Shown here: piece by piece, positions 1 to 5,514 of the stretch
Numbering within the stretch: position 1 is the first letter of the stretch
Layout: each line of letters opens with the position of its first letter
The notes under the pieces: model-generated
What the model saw: only the letters and a program-made list of their open reading frames with translations
What the model was told of the DNA's origin: nothing
Databases searched by the model: none
From: Acidobacteriota bacterium
GTDB lineage: Bacteria; Acidobacteriota; Vicinamibacteria; Vicinamibacterales; 2-12-FULL-66-21
Direction of reading: 5' to 3'
DNA length: 5,514 nt
Assembly (NCBI GenBank): GCA_013697225.1
Contig: JACCXG010000617.1
Coordinates: forward strand, 1-5,514
Position numbers and translations under genes: made by a program

Positions 1-1093
<1,093 letters not shown>

Positions 1094-1097
<4 letters not shown>

Positions 1098-1110
1098 ACT
1101 GCGTGCTCCC
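1094..1110 (-). promoter_or_regulatory. ATGA stop/start overlap with internal ribosome binding site
   Basis: On the minus strand the TGA stop of the lyase gene (1096-1094) overlaps the ATG of the dehydratase gene (1097-1095) as ATGA. A GGGAG Shine-Dalgarno lies at 1110-1106, inside the last codons of the lyase, 8 bases before the ATG. This is the usual layout for translational coupling and implies that the two proteins are made together from one mRNA. Confidence 0.85.
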
Positions 1111-2011
1111 GGAGCTCGCGCGCGACAGGCGCCAGCGTCTCGAGCTGCGCAGCGGCGAGCGGTGACACGAACGGCGGGATCGGGCCCGTGGGGGCGATGC
1201 CCGCCAGCTCGGTTGCGTGGTGGAGAACACGCGCGGGGCCCCATGCATCGCGCAGATCCTCGAGCGGCATGAAAGCGGCCCGAAGTTCTTCCCCCTTCGT
1301 CCAGTCTCTGGACGTGCAGGCCCTGAAGAGCTCCGTGCACATGGACGATGCGATGCAGCCGGAGCCGGTGGTCAGCCCGGGAAGTCCGAAGTCGCGAAAG
1401 TGAACCACTGCCGGCCGCTCCCCCATGCCGCTGATGACGCGCTCGCGGTCGACCCGGCGTAACAGCCCGGCGAGGTAGGCGTCTTTCCCCGGATCGTCCC
1501 GGACGACGGCGTACTTGACGCCGATTGCCACCCCGTCGTCCATCAGCCGAGCCACGGCGTCGAGCCCTGCCTCGGTGTCGGTTCCAAAGCCGTCTTCCGA
1601 CTTCAGGTAGAGGAGCAGCGGCACGCCCGCGGCATCCGCCACTTCACGCAGCCCCGCTTCCATGCCGTCGGCGTCCCGGGGGTCGCCGCACGGGAGCATC
1701 ATTGCGCACCGGAAGGGATGCCGCCGGAGCAGCGGCGCCTGATCCATGGCACGCCCGAAGGAGGGGCCGAGGCTCGGAATGGCGAGACGTCCGCGGTCGA
1801 ACCCCGCGAGCCACCCGACGAGCGCCTCATACTCCGCAAGAGTGATGTGGTACAGGAACGCGTTGCCGCCATAAAGGTACCGGGTGATGCCGCCGGCTTC
1901 GATGTGCCGGGCGACGCGCTCGGCGGCCTCGAAGTCCAGGCTGCGCTGCCTGTCGTCCTTTCGCGGCAGGGGAGGAACGGCAAAGACGCCGGCAAAATCG
2001 GTGGTGATCAT
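1094..2011 (-). CDS. DHDPS/DapA-superfamily class I lyase, probable 2-keto-3-deoxy sugar acid dehydratase or aldolase
   Basis: A 305-residue TIM-barrel lyase, normal length for the superfamily, which works through a Schiff base between a lysine and a 2-keto acid. Seen: Lys166 in IGVKYAVV as the Schiff-base lysine, Tyr135 in PLLLYLKS as the catalytic tyrosine, and YGGNAFLYHIT (47-57) where the family normally has the GTTGE-type loop. The arginine that follows the tyrosine in true dihydrodipicolinate synthase (YNVPSR) is absent (YLKSED), and the YYN motif of the dimer triad is replaced by LPCGDP (106-111). Lysine biosynthesis is therefore unlikely. Known relatives with sugar-acid roles are L-2-keto-3-deoxyarabonate dehydratase and the YagE/YjhH aldolases. 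The coupled dehydratase downstream would supply the substrate. The start is fixed: an in-frame TGA (2014-2012) directly precedes the ATG at 2011. No Shine-Dalgarno is visible, and the bases before the ATG belong to repeat element A. Dehydratase versus aldolase is undecided. Confidence 0.85.
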
Positions 2012-2013
2012 TC

Positions 2014-2166
2014 AATTGCCAAAAATGCCAAGGATGCCAAAAGTGCCAAAACCGGGCAGAGGCTAGCTCAATCGCCAGAAGCGATAAGGATGCAAGGATT
2101 CGCGAGAGGCTCGCCTACAGCTCAGTGCTCTGATCAATTTTGGCATTTTTGGCAATCTTGGCAATT
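2014..2166. repeat. Element A: inverted-repeat element with 9-bp iterated arms, filling the adk to lyase spacer
   Basis: The left arm (2016-2051) is four tandem 9-bp units, TTGCCAAAA, ATGCCAAGG, ATGCCAAAA and GTGCCAAAA. The right arm (2138-2164) is three units of the complement, TTTTGGCAT, TTTTGGCAA and TCTTGGCAA, followed by TT. Read as inverted repeats, the outer 29 bases of the two arms agree at about 25 positions. The middle (2052-2137) holds a tight hairpin, GCGAG-AGG-CTCGC, at 2102-2114 and degenerate word-like segments. The region is clearly richer in A+T than the flanking genes. The element runs from the TGA stop of adk to within three bases of the ATG of the lyase gene. No target-site duplication or transposase is visible, so its mode of spread is unknown. 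It shares 15-, 12- and 11-base words with element B. Confidence 0.85.
2102..2114. other. GC-rich hairpin in the centre of element A
   Basis: GCGAG (2102-2106) and CTCGC (2110-2114) are perfect complements around a 3-base AGG loop. It sits in the central part of element A, matching the position of a GCGG/CCGC hairpin in element B. It could cap a long folded RNA formed by the two arms. Confidence 0.5.
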
Positions 2167-2819
2167 CACGTTGTCTGCCGTGCGATCTCGGCGAACAACG
2201 CCGTGGTGACGCGCTCGGGAGGCTGCAGGCCGTCGATGCCGACGAAGCCCTGGCGCTGGCGATAGTACGAGAGGACAGGCTCCGCCTCGGCGGCGTACGT
2301 GGCGAGCCGCCGCCGGACGGTACTCGCCTCGTCGTCTTCGCGGCGTACGAGCCTGCCGCCACAGTAGGGGCAGGACTCCGAATCCGGATCGGATGCGTCC
2401 GATACCGATTGCGTGATGCGGCACGATTCACAGAGGCGCCGGCTGCTCAGTCGGCGGACGATCTCCTCCTCGGGCACGGCGATCAGGGCCACGACGAGCG
2501 GTGCGTCATCAGGCAGCATGCCCCCCAGCCGCTGCGCCTGGGCGAGGGTGCGAGGAAAGCCATCGAGAATGAACCCGTGCGATACGTCGGGCTTCGTCAG
2601 CCGATCCTGCACGAGACTGGTAATCAGCGTATCGCTGACGAGGGCTCCCGTGGCCAGCAGCGCCCCCACCTCGCGACCGAGCGGTGAGCCGTCACGCACG
2701 GCCTGGCGGAGGATGTCGCCGGTCGAGATGTGCGGGATGGAGAAACGGCGGGCCAGCCGGATGGCCTGGGTGCCTTTCCCACACCCCGGCGGACCCATGA
2801 GGACCAGGTTGAAGCGCAT
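2166..2819 (-). CDS. adk: Adenylate kinase with cysteine-type (zinc) LID
   Basis: A 217-residue cytosolic kinase that interconverts ATP + AMP and two ADP. Seen: the P-loop GPPGCGKGT (9-17), the AMP-site STGDILR (32-38), LDGFPRT (85-91), and the LID start RRLC (128-130). The LID has two cysteine pairs, CESC (130, 133) and CPYC (150, 153), followed by CGGRLVRREDDEASTVRRRL. Four LID cysteines usually bind a structural zinc. Odd points: the family GRR just before the first cysteine reads SRR, and the LID between the cysteine pairs lacks the usual tyrosine and PPK-type segment. The gene stands outside the ribosomal protein operon where adk is often found, so it may be a second copy. The start is the ATG at 2819, placing the P-loop at the usual distance; a GCGGA at 2827-2823 is too close to be a good ribosome site. 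It lies 72 bases after the esterase gene, same strand, and may be co-transcribed with it. Confidence 0.94.
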   Translation of the reverse strand: MRFNLVLMGPPGCGKGTQAIRLARRFSIPHISTGDILRQAVRDGSPLGREVGALLATGALVSDTLITSLVQDRLTKPDVSHGFILDGFPRTLAQAQRLGGMLPDDAPLVVALIAVPEEEIVRRLSSRRLCESCRITQSVSDASDPDSESCPYCGGRLVRREDDEASTVRRRLATYAAEAEPVLSYYRQRQGFVGIDGLQPPERVTTALFAEIARQTT

Positions 2820-2855
2820 GCGTCCGCAGCAGTTTATCGCGGGCGCTCGGGAGGC

Positions 2856-2888
2856 GCAGCGCGCTGCCGCGGGTGTACGCCGGGCAGC
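2856..2888. other. Two mutually exclusive GC-rich hairpins in the esterase to adk spacer
   Basis: GCAGCGCGCTGC at 2856-2867 is a perfect 12-base palindrome. Its right half can instead pair further on: GCTGCC (2863-2868) with GGCAGC (2883-2888), with a small inner stem, GGT (2872-2874) with GCC (2879-2881). The second hairpin begins a few bases after the esterase stop on the minus-strand transcript. No U-run follows it, so it is not a standard intrinsic terminator. It could mark an mRNA end or protect the upstream message. In GC-rich DNA such pairing can also be chance. Confidence 0.4.
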
Positions 2889-2891
2889 GGT

Positions 2892-3674
2892 TCAGCGAAG
2901 CGCCTTCTGGATTGCCGCCTCCGCAAGCGGGGCCATCAACGCATAGCCCTTCGCGTTCGGGTGCAGGTCGTCGCCGCTGAGCTCCTCCCGCAGCAGTCCC
3001 TTGTCGTCCACCATGGCAGAGAAATAGTCCAGGTAGACGTGCCCCTCGGCTTCGGCATAGCCCTTCATCCACTCGTTGATCGCCCGGATACGCTCCATCG
3101 GACGAGTCTGTGTCTGGGGCGCGGCGTTGGGCGCTGTGTGATACGCGCTGACCGGCTGGATGCTGGAGAGCACCACGCGGATGCCATTGGCCTTCGCGAG
3201 CTCGGCCATCGACGTGAGGTTCCCCTGGATCTCCTCGTTCGTCATCGGGCCCGTGTTGCCGGCGATGTCGTTCGTGCCTGCCAGGATCACCACCACCTTC
3301 GGCTTCAGCGCAATCACGTCGGGCCGGAACCTGACGAGCATCTGCGGCGTGGTCTGTCCGCTGATCCCTCGGCCGACGTACGGCTTCCCCTCGAAGAACG
3401 TCCCATTCCTGGGCTGCGGCCAGGCGTCGGTGATGGAGTCCCCCATGAACGCGACGCGTGACTCGCCGGGAGCCGAAGCTCCCAGCGAGGCGTTGGCTTC
3501 CTTGTATCTCGCCAGAGCAGCCCAGTCACGCATGCGCGCGTCGTTCCGCATCAGGTTCGTCAGCGCTGTCGCGACTTCGGGACAGTTCAACGCCGGCGCT
3601 GGAGCCTGGGCCTGCTGCGCGGAGACGGGCACCCACGCCAGAGAGGCAATCAGGAGAGTTCTGAGTATTCGCAT
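2892..3674 (-). CDS. Secreted SGNH/GDSL-family hydrolase (esterase)
   Basis: A 260-residue serine esterase of the SGNH superfamily, which cleaves acyl or acetyl esters from lipids, sugars or polysaccharides. The first 19 residues form a signal peptide (MRILRT, hydrophobic LLIASLAWV, then VSA before QQ), so the enzyme probably acts outside the cytoplasm. The four family blocks are in order: GDSIT with nucleophile Ser80, RGISGQTT with oxyanion Gly106, AGTND with Asn135, and DDLHP with Asp235 and His238. A segment of about 40 residues before Ser80 (roughly 31-70) is outside the minimal fold. The start is the ATG at 3674, backed by a GAAAGG ribosome site at 3688-3683 with an 8-base gap. The natural substrate cannot be told; acetyl groups on plant polysaccharide are plausible given the sugar-acid genes further along the strand, but that link is inference. 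Confidence 0.92.
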   Translation of the reverse strand: MRILRTLLIASLAWVPVSAQQAQAPAPALNCPEVATALTNLMRNDARMRDWAALARYKEANASLGASAPGESRVAFMGDSITDAWPQPRNGTFFEGKPYVGRGISGQTTPQMLVRFRPDVIALKPKVVVILAGTNDIAGNTGPMTNEEIQGNLTSMAELAKANGIRVVLSSIQPVSAYHTAPNAAPQTQTRPMERIRAINEWMKGYAEAEGHVYLDYFSAMVDDKGLLREELSGDDLHPNAKGYALMAPLAEAAIQKALR

Positions 3675-3682
3675 GAACTGAA

Positions 3683-3688
3683 CCTTTC
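3683..3688 (-). promoter_or_regulatory. Shine-Dalgarno site of the esterase gene
   Basis: GAAAGG on the minus strand, 8 bases before the ATG at 3674. It is the clearest ribosome site of the genes starting near the repeat elements; the lyase and MetE-like genes lack one. Confidence 0.75.
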
Positions 3689-3714
3689 ACGAGTTGTCTG
3701 AACACACGCTGTCA

Positions 3715-3840
3715 AATTGCCGGATTGCCAAAAGTGCCAAGATTGCGCGATTGCAAGACTGCGAGATTTACCAAGACTTCCGCGGCTGGCCCCGCCGATG
3801 ATTGGATGGCAGTTTTTGCAATCTTGGCATCTTGGCAATT
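3715..3840. repeat. Element B: second copy of the TGCCAAAA/TTTTGGCA inverted-repeat family, in the divergent promoter region
   Basis: The left part (3717-3776) is a chain of seven degenerate units in 8-9 bp steps: TTGCCGGA, TTGCCAAAA, GTGCCAAGA, TTGCGCGA, TTGCAAGA, CTGCGAGA, TTTACCAAGA. The right part (3813-3840) is TTTTTGCAA, TCTTGGCA, TCTTGGCAA, TT. The outer ends AATTGCC (3715-3721) and GGCAATT (3834-3840) are perfect complements, and pairing continues with one bulge. A GC-rich hairpin (GCGG 3782-3785, CCGC 3792-3795) lies in the loop, as in element A. Words shared with A include TGCCAAAAGTGCCAA (3726-3740 and 2035-2049), GCAATCTTGGCA (3818-3829 and 2152-2163) and CTTGGCAATTC (3831-3841 and 2157-2167). 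It lies between two divergent genes, leaving about 40 bases before the esterase and 29 before the MetE-like gene. Confidence 0.85.
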
Positions 3841-3861
3841 CCCCCAAGGGCGTTCTATCCT
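3832..3861 (+). promoter_or_regulatory. Candidate promoter of the MetE-like gene, -35 inside element B
   Basis: TTGGCA (3832-3837) matches five of six bases of a sigma-70 -35 box. TATCCT (3856-3861) matches four of six of a -10 box, at an 18-base spacing. Transcription would begin near 3868, about two bases before the ATG at 3870, giving an almost leaderless mRNA. That fits the lack of a Shine-Dalgarno close to the ATG (the nearest purine run, AAGGG at 3846-3850, is 19 bases away). Prediction only. Confidence 0.4.
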
Positions 3862-3869
3862 AAGCGCCC

Positions 3870-5078
3870 ATGGCATTCACCGTCACCAAAGATCTGATGC
3901 TCCCGGCCACCGTGACCGGTTCCTGGCCGCGGCCCCGATGGTTCGACATGAGCATGTGGGGCAGGCGCCTCGACACCTGCATGCTCGACGTCCGCTTTCG
4001 TGAGAAGTTCGAGGATGCGCTCGCGGTCGTGATCAGCGACGAGGAGCGCGCCGGACTCGACATCCTCACGCACGGGGACTTCCACTGCGACGAGGACTTC
4101 GGCGGCCGCAGCTGGCATCACTACCCGCTGCAGCGGTGGACCGGCTTCGAAGGGGACTACCTCCAGTCGGAAGAGACGCGCAGCCCGTGGCTCCGGTACC
4201 CCCCTGGCACGCTGCTGAACGAGATCTACACCGGCTGGCGATGGCCGCGCGTGGTTGGAAAGATCGAGCACCGTCCGCTCGACTACGACAAGATCTGGCG
4301 CATTGCCCAGAGCAAGTCGCGCAAGCCTGTCCGCTTCGGCACCTGCTGCTCGCAGGTGATGGGGCTGTTCCTCGATATCCACACCGACAAGTACAAAGAC
4401 AACCGCGAGATCGTGTGGGACATGGCGGTGGCCATGAACACCGAGCTCCGCGCGCTCCGCGACGCCGGCTGCCGGTGCATCCAGATCGAGGAGCCGACAC
4501 TGCACTTCATGGCCAACACCTACGGGCCCAAGGACGAAAAGGTGAAGTTCATGATCGAGTGCTACAACCGTGAGGTCGAAGGACTCGACGATGTGGAGAT
4601 CTGGATTCATACCTGCTGGGGCAACCCCAACATGCAGCGGGTCATGGAGGACACGAGCTACAAGGCGTCGTTCGAACTGTATCTCCACGAGATGCGCGGG
4701 GACGTCTGGACCATCGAGACGAAGGATCGGAACTTCACCGACATCGAGCTCTTCGGCCAGTACAAGGGCAAGCTGCCCAAGAAGCTCTGCATCGGCGCGG
4801 TGAGTCATCGCACGCTGCAGGCGGACCGGGCCGACGATGTCGCCGGGGCGATACGGACGGCGCTGCAGCACGTCTCTCCGGAGCAGCTGATCGTGTCGAG
4901 CGATTGCGGGTTCGGCCGGCAGGGCTGCAACCGGGAGATTGCCTTCTACAAAGCCAGCGCCATCGCGCAGGGCTGCAACATCGTCCGGCAGGAGCTCGGG
5001 ATCGAGCCGACCTATGTTCCGGCCACCGATCCGCAGCTGCAGATCGACATCGTGCCCAGGGGTCAGCCGGCTTACTAG
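3870..5078 (+). CDS. Stand-alone MetE C-terminal-like (cobalamin-independent methionine synthase II family) methyltransferase
   Basis: A 402-residue protein equivalent to the catalytic half of cobalamin-independent methionine synthase; full-length MetE is about 750 residues, so the N-terminal half is absent. Family members activate a thiol on zinc and transfer a methyl or alkyl group to it. Seen: ATVTGSWPRPRWF near the N-terminus (13-25), IQIEEPTLH (204-212, Glu207 at the site of the homocysteine-binding acid of MetE), and all four zinc ligands: His247 and Cys249 (IHTCWGN), Glu283 (WTIETKD) and Cys346 (SSDCGFG). Odd: THGDFHCDEDFGG (67-79) stands where MetE-type proteins have a TDGE-like motif. 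Start: an in-frame TAA at 3861-3863 makes the ATG at 3870 the first possible one. Candidates are a core-type methionine synthase using a non-folate or protein-bound methyl donor, or a thiol alkyltransferase related to epoxyalkane:coenzyme M transferase. No SAM or B12 riboswitch is visible upstream. Confidence 0.87.
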   Translation: MAFTVTKDLMLPATVTGSWPRPRWFDMSMWGRRLDTCMLDVRFREKFEDALAVVISDEERAGLDILTHGDFHCDEDFGGRSWHHYPLQRWTGFEGDYLQSEETRSPWLRYPPGTLLNEIYTGWRWPRVVGKIEHRPLDYDKIWRIAQSKSRKPVRFGTCCSQVMGLFLDIHTDKYKDNREIVWDMAVAMNTELRALRDAGCRCIQIEEPTLHFMANTYGPKDEKVKFMIECYNREVEGLDDVEIWIHTCWGNPNMQRVMEDTSYKASFELYLHEMRGDVWTIETKDRNFTDIELFGQYKGKLPKKLCIGAVSHRTLQADRADDVAGAIRTALQHVSPEQLIVSSDCGFGRQGCNREIAFYKASAIAQGCNIVRQELGIEPTYVPATDPQLQIDIVPRGQPAY

Positions 5079-5195
5079 CTTCCCGCTTCCCGCTCCTTGC
5101 TGCCCGGTTGGTGCTACGTTTACTCCGGGCTGCAGGCAGGAGGGAAGCAGGGAAAAGGGAAAGGGAGAAGGGCAGCGGGAAGCTGGAAGCTGGAA
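5077..5195. repeat. Element C: inverted-repeat element with 7-bp iterated arms between convergent genes
   Basis: The left arm has TTCCCGC twice (5080-5093), then decayed units to about 5107. The right arm has GCGGGAA (5175-5181), the exact complement of the left word, then GCTGGAA twice (5182-5195). AGCTTCCCGCT (5077-5087) and AGCGGGAAGCT (5174-5184) are an 11-base perfect inverted repeat, and GCTGCCC (5099-5105) pairs with GGGCAGC (5170-5176). The right half from 5137 is an almost unbroken purine run on the plus strand. The element spans from the TAG of the MetE-like gene (5076-5078) to the stop of the peptidase gene (5199-5197). It could end transcription from both sides by folding, though no clean U-run is present for a standard terminator. 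The word and step differ from elements A and B, so it is a separate repeat family with the same architecture. Confidence 0.75.
5142..5179 (+). other. Potential G-quadruplex: six G-triplets with loops of 3-5 bases
   Basis: GGG occurs at 5142, 5150, 5157, 5163, 5170 and 5177, separated by loops AAGCA, AAAA, AAA, AGAA and CAGC. Four such runs satisfy the usual G3 with N1-7 rule, and six give several alternative folds. It lies on the plus strand, so it would appear in the 3' end of the MetE-like mRNA and in the template of the converging peptidase gene. Folding is predicted from the motif only. Confidence 0.6.
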
Positions 5196-5196
5196 C

Positions 5197-5514
5197 CTAC
5201 TTCCACACCCCCCTGAGGAATCGCAGGACGTTCCCGTGGGCGATGAGCTCGACGTCCGCGTCAGACCAGCCCCGCGATAGGAGGAGCGCCGGAAGGTTCG
5301 CGAGATCCGCAATTGTCTCCACGTCGGACGGGCACTGCTCCTGCCCGAATGCACCGTCCAGGTCTGATCCGATCATGCAGTGACCGGCGTTGCCGGCAAG
5401 TCCGCACACATGGTCGATGTGATCCGCCACCGTTTGCAGCGTGACGCCCAGGGCCTCCGGAGTGCTGCGGCCCCGCTCCCATCCGGGCACCAGCATCCAG
5501 GCATCGAACACGGC
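5197..5514 (-). CDS. M19-family peptidase (membrane dipeptidase type), C-terminal 105 residues only
   Basis: This is the C-terminal end of a zinc dipeptidase of the renal/membrane dipeptidase family (M19), which hydrolyses dipeptides and sometimes D-amino acid or N-acyl amino acid substrates. The reading frame is open to the right edge; a GTG at 5511 is an internal valine codon, not a convincing start. Seen: FDAWMLVPGW, then HIDHVCGLAGNAGH, then IGSDLDG (about 5350-5370), the family motif near the active site whose first Asp corresponds to the catalytic-site Asp of this family, and LRFLRGVWK at the end. The phrase ALLLSRGWSDADVELIAHGN matches the helix-rich C-terminus where members read GN(L/V)LR. 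The metal-ligand histidines and glutamate lie upstream, outside the window. The gene converges on the MetE-like gene across element C. Substrate and cell location (signal peptide or not) cannot be judged from this piece. Confidence 0.88.
   Translation of the reverse strand, partial: AVFDAWMLVPGWERGRSTPEALGVTLQTVADHIDHVCGLAGNAGHCMIGSDLDGAFGQEQCPSDVETIADLANLPALLLSRGWSDADVELIAHGNVLRFLRGVWK

Noticed and set aside
2016..2164. CRISPR-like array in the regularly spaced words of element A
   Set aside because: Units are 9 bp and directly adjacent with no spacers, the arms are inverted relative to each other, and no cas gene is present.
2014..2166. MITE or IS-derived element with target-site duplication
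   Set aside because: The flanks of A (ATTC and CACG) and of B (GTCA and CCCC) show no matching duplication, and no transposase is present, so only a repeat is called.
1718..2209. Plus-strand open frame crossing element A, reading AKNAKDAKSAK
   Set aside because: The repeated peptide is only the 9-bp DNA iteration read in frame; the rest is antisense to the lyase gene.
3692..3715. Sigma-70 promoter for the esterase from TTGACA at 3715-3710 (minus strand)
   Set aside because: The -35 is perfect, but at 16-18 bases the sequence (around TCGTGA) does not resemble a -10 box, and the start would fall on the ribosome binding site.
3855..5354. A 499-codon open frame on the minus strand across the MetE-like gene
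   Set aside because: It is antisense to a plus-strand frame with a complete set of MetE zinc ligands, has low-complexity composition typical of GC-rich shadow frames, and runs through element C into the peptidase gene.
5197..5511. GTG at 5511 as the start of a complete 104-residue protein
   Set aside because: The frame stays open to the window edge and the sequence matches only the C-terminal part of M19 dipeptidases.

Overview
The window is GC-rich, tightly packed bacterial DNA with six protein genes, two of them cut by the window edges, and no RNA genes. Four genes lie on the minus strand (1 to 3674), one on the plus strand (3870 to 5078), and one on the minus strand at the right edge (5197 onward). 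The protein types and the iterated intergenic elements suggest a heterotrophic soil bacterium, possibly an acidobacterium. That placement is an impression from protein flavour and composition, and nothing in the window proves it.

Left block, minus strand, in order of transcription: a secreted SGNH/GDSL esterase (3674 to 2892), an adenylate kinase with a four-cysteine zinc-type LID (2819 to 2166), a lyase of the DHDPS/DapA superfamily (2011 to 1094) and an IlvD/Edd-family sugar-acid dehydratase (1097 to beyond position 1). The last two overlap by ATGA and probably catalyse consecutive steps: dehydration of a pentonate or other aldonate to a 2-keto-3-deoxy acid, then dehydration or aldol cleavage of that acid. 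This is the logic of non-phosphorylative pentose oxidation (Weimberg or Dahms type).

Right block: a 402-residue stand-alone protein related to the catalytic half of cobalamin-independent methionine synthase, with the full zinc-ligand set, is transcribed rightward. It converges on the C-terminal end of an M19-family (membrane dipeptidase type) peptidase.

The most unusual content lies between the genes. All three spacers longer than 100 bases are largely or wholly made of elements with one architecture: tandem short words on the left, their reverse complement on the right, and a variable middle. Elements A (2014-2166) and B (3715-3840) share the word TGCCAAAA/TTTTGGCA in 8-9 bp steps and are two copies of one dispersed family. 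Element C (5077-5195) uses a different word, TTCCCGC/GCGGGAA, in 7 bp steps and carries a run of six G-triplets that could form a G-quadruplex. A runs from the adk stop to the start of the lyase gene, B sits in the only divergent promoter region, and C fills the gap between two convergent stop codons. They may affect translation starts, promoters and transcript ends, or may simply be mobile or expanding intergenic repeats.
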